Below are positions 40,997 to 50,886 of a stretch of 64,000 nt of DNA, piece by piece. The first letter of the stretch is position 1. Every line of letters starts with the position of its first letter. Under the pieces are notes generated by a model. It made no database searches. It was not told where the DNA came from and saw only the letters and a program-made list of their open reading frames with translations. This stretch comes from Acetatifactor sp. (lineage in GTDB: Bacteria; Bacillota; Clostridia; Lachnospirales; Lachnospiraceae), in assembly GCA_016290775.1 (NCBI GenBank), contig JAEEVF010000003.1:62001-126000 (forward strand), read 5' to 3'. The position numbers were made by a program, and so were the translations under genes.

Positions 40997-43900
40997 TCAC
41001 TCATCTGTGTCGTCAAAGGAATCCTCGCTGTAATCGTCGTATGAGAAATCCCCTTCCGGTTCAGCGTCCACGAACTCGCCGTCTTCGCTGAATTCCTTGG
41101 TGCCATATCCAAGCGCCCCAAGCGTATTAGCATCATAATCATTGTATTTGCGGTCATCATCAAGATCAAAACGGTACTCGGTATCGCCATAATCGATGTT
41201 TTCCATGATCTGGACTTCCTCGCCGTCCTCGCCGAGCACTCTCACGTCAAGGCCGAGTGCCTGGAGCTCCTTAAGGAGCACCTTGAAGGACTCAGGGATA
41301 CCTGCGGGAGGAATGTTGTCACCCTTGATGATCGCTTCATAGGTCTTCACACGACCGATCACGTCATCGGACTTCACGGTCAAGATCTCCTGCAGCGTGT
41401 AGGATGCGCCATAAGCCTCCAGGGCCCAAACCTCCATCTCACCGAAACGCTGTCCGCCGAACTGTGCCTTACCACCCAGAGGCTGCTGGGTAACCAGGGA
41501 GTACGGGCCGGTAGAACGAGCGTGGATCTTATCGTCTACCAGGTGGTGGAGCTTCAGGTAATGCATGTGACCAATGGTAACGGGGCTGTCGAAGAACTCA
41601 CCCGTGCGGCCGTCGCGCAGACGAACCTTACCGTCTCTGGAGATGGGCACGCCCTTCCAAAGCTTTCTGTGCTCGCGGTTCTCGGAAAGATATGCCAGCA
41701 CTTCGGGAAGAAGCTCTGCCTTATGCTTGCTCTCGAAGGTTTCACCCTTCCAAGGCTTTCCGTCAGCCGTAGTAGTCAGACCATCTGCCTTCCACTGCTT
41801 TGCCTCAGCGGCATCGAAAGGAAGGTTTGCATAATCATTGGCAAGATCCAGCGTATCCATGATGTCATGCTCGTTTGCGCCATCGAATACGGGGGTTGCC
41901 ACGTTGAAGCCAAGTGCCTTTGCAGCCAGGGAGAGATGGATCTCAAGCACCTGACCGATGTTCATACGAGAAGGCACGCCCAAAGGATTCAGCACGATGT
42001 CCAAAGGACGTCCGTTGGGCAGATAAGGCATATCCTCCACGGGAAGCACGCGGGAAACCACACCCTTGTTACCGTGACGACCTGCCATCTTATCACCGAC
42101 GGAGATCTTTCTCTTCTGAGCAATATAGATGCGAACGGTCTGGTTTACGCCGGGAGACAGCTCGTCGCTGTTCTCGCGGGTGAACACCTTTGCGTCCACG
42201 ACAATACCATATTCACCATGAGGAACCTTCAGGGAAGTGTCACGCACCTCTCTTGCCTTCTCACCGAAGATGGCGCGAAGGAGACGCTCCTCTGCGGTCA
42301 GCTCGGTCTCGCCCTTCGGCGTTACCTTACCAACCAAAATGTCACCGGCGCGAACCTCCGCACCGATGCGGATGATCCCGCGATCATCCAGATCCTTTAA
42401 TGCGTCATCACCAACGCCGGGAACGTCACGAGTGATCTCCTCGGGACCAAGCTTGGTGTCACGCGCTTCTGCTTCATATTCCTCGATGTGTACGGAAGTA
42501 TATACGTCCTCCTGCACAAGTCTTTCGGAAAGCAAAACTGCATCCTCGTAGTTGTAACCTTCCCAGGTCATGAAGCCGATCAGAGGGTTCTTACCAAGAG
42601 CAAGCTCACCCTGAGAGGTGGAGGGACCGTCTGCGATCACCTGTCCGGCTTCCACGTGGTCACCCTTGAATACGATGGGCTTCTGGTTGTAGCAGTTCGA
42701 CTGGTTGGAGCGCGAGAACTTCGTCAGATGATACTCCTCGCTGCCGCCCTCGTCATAGTTCATGCGGATCATGTCGGAAGCAACGTAGTCCACGGTGCCG
42801 GCCTTCTTGGCAACAACACAGACACCGGAGTCCACTGCCGTCTTCACTTCCATACCGGTACCAACAACGGGCGCCTCGGTAAGGAGAAGGGGCACTGCCT
42901 GACGCTGCATGTTCGATCCCATCAGTGCACGGTTTGCATCGTCGTTCTCAAGGAACGGGATCAGGGCCGTTGCAACGGAGAACACCATCTTAGGAGACAC
43001 GTCCATGTAATCGAACATCTCCTTGGGATATGCCTGCGTCTCCTCACGGTAACGACCGGAAACCATGTTACGAACGAAATGACCCTTTTCATCCAAAGGC
43101 TCGTTCGCCTGTGCTACGTGATAATTATCCTCTTCGTCTGCGGTCATGTAGATAACCTCATCCGTTACGCGAGGATTCTTGGGATCCTTCTTGTCGATCT
43201 TACGATAAGGTGCCTCAACGAAGCCATATTCATTGATCCTTGCATAGCTTGCAAGGGAGTTGATCAGACCGATGTTGGGACCTTCAGGGGTCTCAATGGG
43301 GCACATTCTTCCATAGTGAGAATAATGTACGTCACGAACCTCGAATCCGGCACGGTCTCTGGACAGACCGCCGGGACCCAGTGCGGAGAGACGACGCTTA
43401 TGCGTTAGCTCGCCCAGAGGGTTATTCTGATCCATGAACTGGGACAGCTGGGAACTTCCGAAGAACTCCTTCACTGCTGCAGTCACGGGCTTGATGTTGA
43501 TCAGGTTCTGAAGAGAAATCTCCTCAGTGTCATGCGTGGTCATGCGCTCGCGCACCACTCTCTCCATTCTGGAAAGACCAATGCGGTACTGGTTCTGAAG
43601 CAGCTCACCTACGGCACGGATACGTCTGTTGCCAAGGTGGTCGATGTCATCGTCCTTGCCAAGGCCCCACTCCAAATGCATGTTGTAGTTGATGGACGCG
43701 AAAATGTCCTCCGTGGTGATGTGCTTGGGAACAAGCTCATGCACGTTCTTCTCCAGCGCCTCCCAAAGTGCCTCGGGATCGTCGCTGTACTGCTCAAGGA
43801 TATTCTTGAGTACGGGATAATAAACCAATTCATGGATGCCCAGTTCTCTGGGATCGCACTCCACAAAATTGGTAAGGCTAACCATCATGTTGGAAAGAAC

Positions 43901-44923
43901 CTTAACGTTTCTCTCCTCCGTCTGGATCACAACGAAAGGAACTGCTGCGTTTTGGATCGCGTCAGCAAGCTCTGCAGTCACCTTCGTGCCCTTCTCGGCG
44001 ATCACGTCGCCATTGATGGGATCCACTACGTCCTCAGCGAGGATCTGATGACGGATGCGGTTACGAAGCGCAAGCTTCTTATTGAATTTATAACGTCCAA
44101 CCTTTGCGAGGTCATAACGACGAGGGTCAAAGAACATCGCCTTGATCAGGCTGTCAGCACTCTCAACGCTGAGAGGCTCGCCGGGACGGATCTTTTTGTA
44201 CAGCTCAAGTAAGCCCTCCTCATAATTCGTAGCAGGGTCTTTCTCAAAGCTTGCCTGGATCTTCGGCTCATCGCCAAACAGGTCAAGGATTTCCTCATTG
44301 GTGCCGATGCCAAGCGCACGGATCAGCACGGTAATGGGCACTTTTCTGGTACGGTCCACGCGAACGTAGAACATGTCGTTGGAATCCGTCTCATACTCCA
44401 GCCATGCGCCGCGGTTCGGGATCACGGTGCAGGAAAAGAGCTTCTTTCCCAGTTTATCATGGGTAATAGCGTAGTAAATGCCGGGGGAACGAACCAGCTG
44501 GCTAACAATGACACGCTCTGCGCCATTGATGATGAAGGTACCGGTGGCGGTCATCAGGGGCAGATCCCCCATGAAGATCTCATGCTCCACGATCTCCATC
44601 TCTTCCTTCTTGATGTAAAGGCGAACCTTTACCTTCAAGGGAGCTGCGTAGTTAGCGTCTCTTTCCTTGCACTCCTCGATCGAGTACTTGACGTCATCCT
44701 CGCACAGCTTAAAATCGACAAACTCAAGACTCATGGATCCGCCGTAGTCCTCGATGGGAGAAATGTCATCAAACGCTTCCTTCAGACCTTCCTTCAAGAA
44801 CCACTCATAGGAGTCCTTCTGAACTTCAATGAGGTTCGGCATCTGAAGCGTCTCTTCCCGTCTTGAGTAACTCATACGCATAACCTTGGATCCGGCAATT
44901 GGGCGTATTCTGTTCTTTTCCAT
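40997..44923 (-). CDS. rpoB: RNA polymerase beta subunit
   Basis: The 1308-residue subunit has the rifampicin region ([40 protein letters not shown]), which reads as rifampicin-sensitive wild type. It also has GRHGNKGV and the C-terminal [13 protein letters not shown] clamp segment. The last about 50 residues form a strongly acidic Asp/Glu/Tyr-rich tail longer than in model Firmicutes. An attenuator-like hairpin lies between rplL and this gene. Confidence 0.98.
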   Translation of the reverse strand: MEKNRIRPIAGSKVMRMSYSRREETLQMPNLIEVQKDSYEWFLKEGLKEAFDDISPIEDYGGSMSLEFVDFKLCEDDVKYSIEECKERDANYAAPLKVKVRLYIKKEEMEIVEHEIFMGDLPLMTATGTFIINGAERVIVSQLVRSPGIYYAITHDKLGKKLFSCTVIPNRGAWLEYETDSNDMFYVRVDRTRKVPITVLIRALGIGTNEEILDLFGDEPKIQASFEKDPATNYEEGLLELYKKIRPGEPLSVESADSLIKAMFFDPRRYDLAKVGRYKFNKKLALRNRIRHQILAEDVVDPINGDVIAEKGTKVTAELADAIQNAAVPFVVIQTEERNVKVLSNMMVSLTNFVECDPRELGIHELVYYPVLKNILEQYSDDPEALWEALEKNVHELVPKHITTEDIFASINYNMHLEWGLGKDDDIDHLGNRRIRAVGELLQNQYRIGLSRMERVVRERMTTHDTEEISLQNLINIKPVTAAVKEFFGSSQLSQFMDQNNPLGELTHKRRLSALGPGGLSRDRAGFEVRDVHYSHYGRMCPIETPEGPNIGLINSLASYARINEYGFVEAPYRKIDKKDPKNPRVTDEVIYMTADEEDNYHVAQANEPLDEKGHFVRNMVSGRYREETQAYPKEMFDYMDVSPKMVFSVATALIPFLENDDANRALMGSNMQRQAVPLLLTEAPVVGTGMEVKTAVDSGVCVVAKKAGTVDYVASDMIRMNYDEGGSEEYHLTKFSRSNQSNCYNQKPIVFKGDHVEAGQVIADGPSTSQGELALGKNPLIGFMTWEGYNYEDAVLLSERLVQEDVYTSVHIEEYEAEARDTKLGPEEITRDVPGVGDDALKDLDDRGIIRIGAEVRAGDILVGKVTPKGETELTAEERLLRAIFGEKAREVRDTSLKVPHGEYGIVVDAKVFTRENSDELSPGVNQTVRIYIAQKRKISVGDKMAGRHGNKGVVSRVLPVEDMPYLPNGRPLDIVLNPLGVPSRMNIGQVLEIHLSLAAKALGFNVATPVFDGANEHDIMDTLDLANDYANLPFDAAEAKQWKADGLTTTADGKPWKGETFESKHKAELLPEVLAYLSENREHRKLWKGVPISRDGKVRLRDGRTGEFFDSPVTIGHMHYLKLHHLVDDKIHARSTGPYSLVTQQPLGGKAQFGGQRFGEMEVWALEAYGASYTLQEILTVKSDDVIGRVKTYEAIIKGDNIPPAGIPESFKVLLKELQALGLDVRVLGEDGEEVQIMENIDYGDTEYRFDLDDDRKYNDYDANTLGALGYGTKEFSEDGEFVDAEPEGDFSYDDYSEDSFDDTDE

Positions 44924-45068
44924 TGACGTTTTACCCCGTTCTTTCCGATTCTTTTTGCACTATTTTCGGCATTTTTGCGCACAAAAAGCCCAATACACGA
45001 CAATAGTGCGTCTATCATGATAACACAAGAGGGGATCTAAGTCAAGAATTATTTTGAGAGAATAGAAA

Positions 45069-45100
45069 GAAAAAATTTAGCCCCGCGGGAACCGCGGGGC
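45069..45100 (-). terminator. Terminator/attenuator between rplL and rpoB
   Basis: Minus strand GCCCCGCGG (45092-45100) pairs perfectly with CCGCGGGGC (45080-45088) and is followed by TAAATTTTTTC. This is the usual position of the partial terminator that lowers rpoBC expression relative to rplJL. Confidence 0.85.
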
Positions 45101-45120
45101 CATAAGATTTTTTAGAAAAA

Positions 45121-45492
45121 TTACTTAAGGGTAACCTTAGCGCCAACTTCCTCGATCTTCTTCTTGATCTCCTCAGCCTCTTCCTTGGTTGCGCCTTCCT
45201 TAACCATCTTAGGAGCGCCATCTACAAGATCCTTAGCTTCCTTCAGGCCAAGACCGGTGATCTCACGAACAACCTTGATAACCTTAACCTTCTCTGCGCC
45301 AACCTCGGTCAGCTCAACGTCGAACTCGGTCTTCTCCTCAACCTCTGCTGCGGGACCAGCTGCTGCTACAACAACGCCTGCTGCTGCAGATACGCCAAAC
45401 TCCTCCTCACAAGCCTTTACAAGATCATTCAGTTCCAAAACAGTCATCTCTTTGATCGCGTCGATCATTTCCTGAGCAGTTAACTTTGCCAT
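45121..45492 (-). CDS. rplL: 50S ribosomal protein L7/L12
   Basis: The product has 123 residues from the ATG at 45492, preceded by GGAGGAAAAA. It has the N-terminal dimerisation helix ([20 protein letters not shown]), an Ala-rich hinge and the C-terminal factor-binding domain ([20 protein letters not shown]). It forms the ribosomal stalk together with L10. Confidence 0.97.
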   Translation of the reverse strand: MAKLTAQEMIDAIKEMTVLELNDLVKACEEEFGVSAAAGVVVAAAGPAAEVEEKTEFDVELTEVGAEKVKVIKVVREITGLGLKEAKDLVDGAPKMVKEGATKEEAEEIKKKIEEVGAKVTLK

Positions 45493-45573
45493 GTTTTTTT
45501 CCTCCATTTTTCATTTGATAAGTTTCTTTGTCATGCCGGACGGGCCGGCCGTTTCATGCAGAATTCAAACAGA

Positions 45574-46086
45574 TTATTCTGCTGCAGCTGCTGCTGCGCC
45601 TGCGCCGCCTTTTTCTGCCACCTGGTTGATGACGCGGGCAAAATTCGTGATGGGGCTTTGCAGACTTCCAAGCAATTTGGAAATGAGCACTTCCCTCGAA
45701 GGGATGCTTGCGATCGCCTGCATTCCCTTTGCATCGTAGAAGTTACCTTCCACAACACCAGCCTTGATTTCCAGCTTGTCAGCCTTCTTAGCGAACTCAG
45801 CAAGAATTCTCGCGGGCGCGGTTGCGTCGGTGGTGGAGATTGCTGCTGCGCTGGGGCCTTCAAGATAAGGGGTCAGGGACTCGAAATCAGTTCCCTTGAA
45901 CGCACGAACCATCATGGTGTTCTTGTAAACCTTGTAAACAATGCCTGCTTCACGCAGCTGCTTACGAAGCTCGGTGTCCTGCTCAACGGTAAGTCCGCGG
46001 TAATCCACCAGAACAACAGACTGTGCATCCTTGACATGTGCGGAAATCTCTTCCACAACGGGAGCCTTTAACTCAATCTTTGCCAT
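45574..46086 (-). CDS. rplJ: 50S ribosomal protein L10
   Basis: The 170-residue protein begins MAKIELKAPVVEEISAHVKD, has VDYRGLTVEQDTELRKQLRE and ends in an Ala-rich L12-binding tail. It anchors the L7/L12 stalk and represses its own mRNA through the leader at 46166-46265. RBS is AAGGAGGTAG. Confidence 0.97.
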   Translation of the reverse strand: MAKIELKAPVVEEISAHVKDAQSVVLVDYRGLTVEQDTELRKQLREAGIVYKVYKNTMMVRAFKGTDFESLTPYLEGPSAAAISTTDATAPARILAEFAKKADKLEIKAGVVEGNFYDAKGMQAIASIPSREVLISKLLGSLQSPITNFARVINQVAEKGGAGAAAAAAE

Positions 46087-46135
46087 TTTGCTACCTCCTT
46101 ATAGATTTTTCGCCGAAAGGAGTCGGTATGATATG

Positions 46136-46165
46136 AAAAAGCCTTCCTGCAAAAGACAGGAAGGC
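46136..46165 (-). terminator. Terminator hairpin within the L10 leader
   Basis: GCCTTCCTG (46141-46149) pairs perfectly with CAGGAAGGC (46157-46165) on the plus strand and the minus strand runs into TTTTT. Position after the L10 leader fold suggests attenuation of rplJL. Confidence 0.8.
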
Positions 46166-46265
46166 GTGAAATCATAATTGAAACTCACTCTCCTCGGCAG
46201 GCGTTTTTCTTCTTATGCCCTCGCGGGCACCTGCTGTCTTCGGCATTTGTCATTACGACCTTGTT
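46166..46265 (-). promoter_or_regulatory. L10 leader (ribosomal protein autoregulatory RNA)
   Basis: Between rplA and rplJ the minus strand holds the L10-leader pattern: GACAGCAGG pairing with CCTGCCG around a GCCC-GCGA-GGGC hairpin, and GAGGAGAGTGAG downstream. The known mechanism is binding of L10-L12 to the leader to limit expression. The attribution rests on position and pattern. Confidence 0.8.
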
Positions 46266-46301
46266 AGAATATCACGACAAGCCATGCTTGTCAATAGATA
46301 T

Positions 46302-46991
46302 TTAGAACTTCGCTACGCTCACCTTTACGCCAGGGCCCATGGTGCTGGTCAGGGTAATGCTCCTTAAGTACTGACCCTTCAGTGCGCTGGGCTTAGCCTT
46401 TACGATGGCATCCATCAGTGCGGTGAAGTTCTCCTGCAGAGCCTCCTCGGTGAAGGAAGCCTTACCAACGGGAACGTGCACGATGTTGGTCTTGTCAAGT
46501 CTGTACTCGATCTTACCAGCCTTGATGTCAGCGATGGCCTTGGCAACGTCCATCGTTACGGTACCAGCCTTGGGGTTGGGCATGAGGCCCTTAGGTCCAA
46601 GGATCTTACCAAGACGTCCAACCACGCCCATCATGTCAGGGGTAGCTACTACTACGTCGAAATCAAGCCATCCGTCGTTCTGGATCTTCGGGATCAGCTC
46701 GTCGCCGCCAACATAATCAGCACCTGCAGCCTCTGCCTCGTTTACCTTGTCTCCCTTTGCGAAAACCAGTACCCTTACGGTCTTACCAGTTCCGTTCGGA
46801 AGAACAACGGCACCACGGATCTGCTGCTCAGCGTGACGTCCGTCACAACCGGTTCTGATATGTACTTCGATCGTCTCATCAAATTTCGCAACTGCGGTCT
46901 TCTTTACCAGTGCGATTGCTTCAGCGGGCTCATAGAAAGTTGCTCTGTCAACTAACTTTGCAGCCTCTGCATATTTCTTACCATGCTTCAT
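46302..46991 (-). CDS. rplA: 50S ribosomal protein L1
   Basis: The 229-residue protein has the L1 start [20 protein letters not shown], the [18 protein letters not shown] segment and [20 protein letters not shown]. It forms the mobile L1 stalk and is usually a translational repressor of rplK-rplA. It lies 58 bp after rplK. Confidence 0.97.
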   Translation of the reverse strand: MKHGKKYAEAAKLVDRATFYEPAEAIALVKKTAVAKFDETIEVHIRTGCDGRHAEQQIRGAVVLPNGTGKTVRVLVFAKGDKVNEAEAAGADYVGGDELIPKIQNDGWLDFDVVVATPDMMGVVGRLGKILGPKGLMPNPKAGTVTMDVAKAIADIKAGKIEYRLDKTNIVHVPVGKASFTEEALQENFTALMDAIVKAKPSALKGQYLRSITLTSTMGPGVKVSVAKF

Positions 46992-47049
46992 GATTCATCC
47001 TCCTATAGGTTCTAACGACAACCAAGGTTGTCTCCCAAAATATTAACAG

Positions 47050-47475
47050 TTACTCTTCTACAACGATACCCATGCTGCGTGCAGTGCCGGCGATCATGCT
47101 CATTGCCGCCTCAATGCTGCCTGCGTTCAGATCGGGCATCTTCAGCTCAGCGATCTCACGAACCTTAGCCTTGGAAATCGTAGCGACCTTGGTCTTGTTG
47201 GGAACGCCGGAACCGGACTTAATGTTGCAAGCCTTCTTCAGAAGGACTGCTGCAGGGGGAGTCTTCGTAATAAAGCTGAAGCTTCTGTCTGCGTAAACGG
47301 TGATCACAACAGGGATGATCACGTCACCCTTATCTGCTGTTCTTGCGTTGAACTGCTTCGTGAATTCAACGATGTTGACACCATGCTGACCCAGTGCGGG
47401 ACCAACCGGGGGAGCTGGCGTTGCCTTGCCGGCAGGAATCTGTAACTTAATGTATCCTGTAACTTTTTTTGCCAT
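47050..47475 (-). CDS. rplK: 50S ribosomal protein L11
   Basis: The 141-residue protein starts [20 protein letters not shown] and has [14 protein letters not shown], the family pattern. It forms the base of the L7/L12 stalk that contacts GTPase factors and RelA. It lies 116 bp after nusG. Confidence 0.97.
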   Translation of the reverse strand: MAKKVTGYIKLQIPAGKATPAPPVGPALGQHGVNIVEFTKQFNARTADKGDVIIPVVITVYADRSFSFITKTPPAAVLLKKACNIKSGSGVPNKTKVATISKAKVREIAELKMPDLNAGSIEAAMSMIAGTARSMGIVVEE

Positions 47476-47591
47476 GTTGGCACCTCCTATTATGTGGTAA
47501 ATCGGCGCAGTGTGCGGGGATCCGCTCCTGCTCCCACTCTATATTTTGCAGGGCAAGCCCTGAAAAATATCAAAACAGTTACTCGAGCTTT

Positions 47592-48128
47592 CTAATCGAG
47601 TTTTCTGACTTCCGCGAAGCTGATCTCCACGGGGGTCTCTCTTCCGAAGAGCTCTACGTTGATGGTTGCGGTCTGCTTGCCCATGTCGAGCTTGTGAACC
47701 TTGCCAACCGTATCCTTCCAAACGCCTGCAATGATCGCGATCGTGTCGCCCTCTTTGAAATCGATGGCGATGGTGCCGTTCTTTGCGGCTTCCGTCTGGA
47801 TGCCAAGAGACCGGATCTCAAGATCCGTCAGGGGAACGGGCTTGCTTCCCGGGCCAACAAAACCAGTCACGCCACGCGTGTTGCGGACCACGTACCAGGT
47901 TTCGTCATTCATGTCCATGTTCAGGAGCACGTAGCCGGGGAACATCTTCTTTTGAACAACGCTCTGCTTTCCGTTCTTCACCTCAACCACGTCCTGAAGG
48001 GGAACGCGAACCTCGAGGATCATGTCTGCAAGACGAGGATTGTTCTCGATCGTTTTCTCAATGTTGGCCTTGACCTTATTCTCATACCCGGAATAGGTAT
48101 GAACAACGTACCACTTTGCCTCTGCCAT
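47592..48128 (-). CDS. nusG: Transcription termination/antitermination factor NusG
   Basis: The 178-residue protein has the NGN domain (KWYVVHTYSGYENKVKANIE, FPGYVLLNMDM) and a C-terminal KOW domain (FKEGDTIAIIAGVWKDTVGK). It binds RNA polymerase and couples it to Rho or ribosomes. It lies 68 bp downstream of secE in the usual order. Confidence 0.97.
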   Translation of the reverse strand: MAEAKWYVVHTYSGYENKVKANIEKTIENNPRLADMILEVRVPLQDVVEVKNGKQSVVQKKMFPGYVLLNMDMNDETWYVVRNTRGVTGFVGPGSKPVPLTDLEIRSLGIQTEAAKNGTIAIDFKEGDTIAIIAGVWKDTVGKVHKLDMGKQTATINVELFGRETPVEISFAEVRKLD

Positions 48129-48196
48129 AGTTCTTAACCTCTCCTAATCTTCATCATTTTTACGACGCCATTCTTACGGCGACGCAGGATCACGCA

Positions 48197-48400
48197 TTAC
48201 AGTGATGCCAGGAAATTCACGCCATACTTGAAAACATAATCAAGAAACGCAATGATAAGTCCTAAAATGATCGAGATGACTGCTACTACGACAGACTGCT
48301 TGATCGTCGACTTTCTGTCAGGCCAAGTAATCTTCTTATACTCAGACTTCAGTCCCTTCCAAAAGCTGGGCTTTGCCTGCTTTTCCGAAGAATCTCCCAT
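48197..48400 (-). CDS. secE: Preprotein translocase subunit SecE
   Basis: The 67-residue protein has a basic amphipathic helix (FWKGLKSEYKKITWPDRKST) followed by one membrane segment (VVVAVISIILGLIIAFLDYV). This is the short single-span SecE of Gram-positive bacteria. It stabilises SecY. It lies between rpmG and nusG. Confidence 0.95.
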   Translation of the reverse strand: MGDSSEKQAKPSFWKGLKSEYKKITWPDRKSTIKQSVVVAVISIILGLIIAFLDYVFKYGVNFLASL

Positions 48401-48425
48401 AATAACCTCCTAAAATGAAGCGCTC

Positions 48426-48575
48426 TTACTTGGTTTCCTTGTGAACGGTATGAGTCTTGCAGAATCTGCAGTACTTCTTGATCTCCATTCTGTCGGGATG
48501 GGTCTTCTTATCCTTGGTAGTATTGTAGTTACGCTGTTTGCATTCCGTGCATGCCAGAGTGATTTTTGTACGCAT
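48426..48575 (-). CDS. rpmG: 50S ribosomal protein L33
   Basis: A 49-residue frame starts at 48575 after GGAGGTAG and reads [20 protein letters not shown] ... [16 protein letters not shown]. It has the two CxxC zinc motifs (CTEC, CRFC) of the zinc-containing L33 form. Its position before secE-nusG is the normal one. A longer open frame overlaps it on the same strand but encodes nothing recognisable. Confidence 0.96.
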   Translation of the reverse strand: MRTKITLACTECKQRNYNTTKDKKTHPDRMEIKKYCRFCKTHTVHKETK

Positions 48576-48622
48576 TTTTCTACCTCCACGTATCTTTTTA
48601 CAACGGTATTTTTAGTCAAAAA

Positions 48623-48699
48623 AAAAGAGCTAAAATTCTTCTCGCTTGACTACTATACCACGTACCCCGCAGATCCGTCAATCATTTTTTAGCTCTTTT
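48623..48699 (-). promoter_or_regulatory. rpmG-secE-nusG promoter enclosed by a 13-bp inverted repeat
   Basis: Minus strand TTGACG (48676-48681), 18-bp spacer, TATAGT (48652-48657). The pair lies between exact arms AAAAGAGCTAAAA (48687-48699 on minus strand) and TTTTAGCTCTTTT (48623-48635), the second followed by more T. Transcripts from glf could fold the arms into a terminator whose loop contains the next promoter. Confidence 0.7.
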
Positions 48700-48719
48700 C
48701 AAAATTTTCTTTTATGATA

Positions 48720-49892
48720 TTATTCCGCCGCCAGCTGACCCTTTACCATTTCCAGCGCCGCCGCGATCACCTTGTCCATGTCATAGTAGCGGTACTGGCC
48801 GAGCCTTCCGCCAAAGAGAACGTTCTTCTCCTTCGCCGCCAGCTCCTGATACTTGGCAAAAAGTGCGTTGTTCCGATCGTCGTTGATGGGATAATATGGC
48901 TCATCTCCCCGCTTCCAATCGGCTGGATATTCCTTCGTGATCACGGTGCCCTTTCCCGTTCCGAATTCAAAGTGCTTGTGCTCGATGATCCTCGTGTAAG
49001 GCACCTGTCTTTCCGTGTAGTTCACCACGGCATTGCCCTGGTAATTGTCACAGTCCGGAAGCTCTTCCTCTTCAAAGCGAAGGGAACGATACTGCAGCTC
49101 GCCGAGTTCATATCCAAAATACGCATCGATCATGCCGGTGTAGAGCACCCTGTCGAAGGTGTCACCCCGATCGGAGCTCTCCAGCTCCCCGCTACAGTTG
49201 ATGCCACCCCTGCCCGGAACCTTCGCACCGGTGGATGCGACAAATTCCTTATAGGTTACGCCCAGCTTCACCGGCGTCCCTTCCAAAAGCTTTTCCACGA
49301 TCGCCGTGTAGCCGCCCTCAGGGATCCCTTGGAATCTGTCCGTAAAATAATTATTGTCATAGGTAAAGCGAACGGGCAATCTTCTAATAATGAAAGCAGG
49401 GAGATCTTTACAGTCCCTTCCCCATTGCTTTTCCGTATAGCCCTTGACAAGCTTTTCATACACGTCACGTCCCACGAGGGAAAGCGCCTGCTCCTCGAGG
49501 TTTTGCGGATTCTCTATGCCACACTCCGCACGCTGCGCTTCAATGATCGCCTTCGCCTCTGCAGGAGTCTTGATCCCCCACATCTTGCTAAAGGTGTTCA
49601 TGTTAAAAGGAAGGTTGTAAAGCTCGTCGCCATAAACCGCGACCGGCGAATTCACAAAATGATTGAAGCTTGCGAACTGGTTTACGTAATCCCAGATCGC
49701 CTTGTCGGAGGTGTGGAAGATGTGTGCGCCGTACTTATGCACCTGAATGCCTAACTGCTCTGCCGTATATGCATTGCCGGCCACGTGCTTTCTTTGATCG
49801 ATGCACAGGCACTTCTTTCCCGCCTTCTTCATTTCATGGGCAAAAACCGCGCCGAAAAGCCCGGCTCCCACGATCAGATAATCATATCTCAT
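48720..49892 (-). CDS. glf: UDP-galactopyranose mutase
   Basis: The ATG at 49892 follows GAGGGAC; the product has 390 residues. The FAD-binding start MRYDYLIVGAGLFGAVFAHE is followed by KYGAHIFHTSDKAIWDYVNQ and EKQWGRDCKDLPAFIIRRLP, all typical of Glf. It converts UDP-galactopyranose to UDP-galactofuranose for surface glycans. It lies 10 bp after the helix-turn-helix gene and shares its promoter. Confidence 0.96.
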   Translation of the reverse strand: MRYDYLIVGAGLFGAVFAHEMKKAGKKCLCIDQRKHVAGNAYTAEQLGIQVHKYGAHIFHTSDKAIWDYVNQFASFNHFVNSPVAVYGDELYNLPFNMNTFSKMWGIKTPAEAKAIIEAQRAECGIENPQNLEEQALSLVGRDVYEKLVKGYTEKQWGRDCKDLPAFIIRRLPVRFTYDNNYFTDRFQGIPEGGYTAIVEKLLEGTPVKLGVTYKEFVASTGAKVPGRGGINCSGELESSDRGDTFDRVLYTGMIDAYFGYELGELQYRSLRFEEEELPDCDNYQGNAVVNYTERQVPYTRIIEHKHFEFGTGKGTVITKEYPADWKRGDEPYYPINDDRNNALFAKYQELAAKEKNVLFGGRLGQYRYYDMDKVIAAALEMVKGQLAAE

Positions 49893-49902
49893 AGGATGTC
49901 CC

Positions 49903-50253
49903 TCACACTTTCGGCTTCTTCTTCGCCTTGTACTTTTCAAGCTGCGCAAGATCGTCCATAAGGCTTAAGATCTTATCGCGGCCATCGTCATTCAGTTTCA
50001 TATAATATTGCATCACGCGGTTTTCCAACACGAGCGCACCGAGAGATGCATCCTTTTCTAAATAGGAAAAATCCACGGGATTTAAGGAGAGACGGTCACA
50101 CATCTTGATGACCGTGCCATATGCCATGCCTTCCACGCCGCGATCCAGCGCCGTGACCAGCGTGCTGTACGGAATGTTCATGTCCAGCGCAAAAGCGCGC
50201 ACGCTCTTGTACTGACGCAGGATTTCTTTTCTCAGGATTTCTGCCTTTGTCAT
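49903..50253 (-). CDS. Small helix-turn-helix (Cro/CI-like) regulator
   Basis: From the ATG at 50253 the product has 116 residues; a GTG at 50265 after GGGGGAG is an equally possible start. The N-terminus resembles a Cro/CI helix-turn-helix (SVRAFALDMNIPYSTLVTAL, then KMCDRLSLNPVDFSYLEKD). A helical, Lys-rich C-terminus (LNDDGRDKILSLMDDLAQLE) follows. It likely binds DNA. It is paired with glf under one promoter, so it may control surface glycan genes (inference). Confidence 0.8.
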   Translation of the reverse strand: MTKAEILRKEILRQYKSVRAFALDMNIPYSTLVTALDRGVEGMAYGTVIKMCDRLSLNPVDFSYLEKDASLGALVLENRVMQYYMKLNDDGRDKILSLMDDLAQLEKYKAKKKPKV

Positions 50254-50344
50254 TCGATCACTCACCTTACTCCCCCCAAGACCACGCAACATATTAAAGG
50301 CACCAGATCGCGGATCGCCTTATTTTGCGGGGTCAGCGAAACTT

Positions 50345-50373
50345 AGTGTATCACTTTTTCAGATCCTTCGCAA
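50345..50373 (-). promoter_or_regulatory. Promoter of the helix-turn-helix/glf unit
   Basis: Minus strand TTGCGA, 17-bp spacer, TACACT, about 85 bp upstream of the coding start and just behind the prepilin peptidase gene. Confidence 0.55.
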
Positions 50374-50402
50374 GGACTCTTCCCGAAAAAACAATGAAAG
50401 AA

Positions 50403-50849
50403 TTACTTAATATCGATTAAAAAGAACCAAACAGCCAAGAAAGCCGCGAGAATATAGGGCAACATGGCCACGGGACGGTGTAAGTTCCCGTGGCGATTGA
50501 CGTTGCCGCAAAAGAACTGTACGACGCCAAGAAACACGATCGTAAGAAGCATGTGGATCAAATAGATCAAGATCGTTCCGCCATAGGCGGACAGCAAGAT
50601 CGCGCTCGTGACGAACGCATGACAATCCGCCATGCCGTACATTCTTGAAAAAAGGAGGTACTGCAGGGCCGCAAAGATCAGAAGGTCCCAGACCACTTGA
50701 AGATCACGGCCTTGGCGAAGGAGAAGAAGGAGAACTCCCGCCATGGCCGCAAATCCCCATAGGTACCGGTGCACCTGCTTACACTTTACGTCCTCTGCAG
50801 TTGCCTTGGCAAAAAAAGCAAGTACAATCCCAAATAAAAGATATTCCAA
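50403..50849 (-). CDS. Prepilin peptidase (A24 type, TadV/CpaA-like)
   Basis: The 148-residue membrane protein has about five to six helices and lacks the N-methylation domain. The two catalytic aspartates of the A24 family are plausible in AEDVKCKQVH (residue 20) and YGMADCHAF (residue 75), where the usual GxGD reads GMAD. It would cleave and mature the pilin encoded upstream. It is the last gene of the Tad operon, 37 bp behind the giant secreted protein. Confidence 0.8.
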   Translation of the reverse strand: MEYLLFGIVLAFFAKATAEDVKCKQVHRYLWGFAAMAGVLLLLLRQGRDLQVVWDLLIFAALQYLLFSRMYGMADCHAFVTSAILLSAYGGTILIYLIHMLLTIVFLGVVQFFCGNVNRHGNLHRPVAMLPYILAAFLAVWFFLIDIK

Positions 50850-50886
50850 ACAAGTTTTCAGATCTAATATTCCAATTCACCTCCGG

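Noticed and set aside
48410..48619. 69-residue frame overlapping rpmG on the same strand
   Set aside because: The overlapping 49-residue frame encodes the complete L33 with both CxxC motifs and a good SD.
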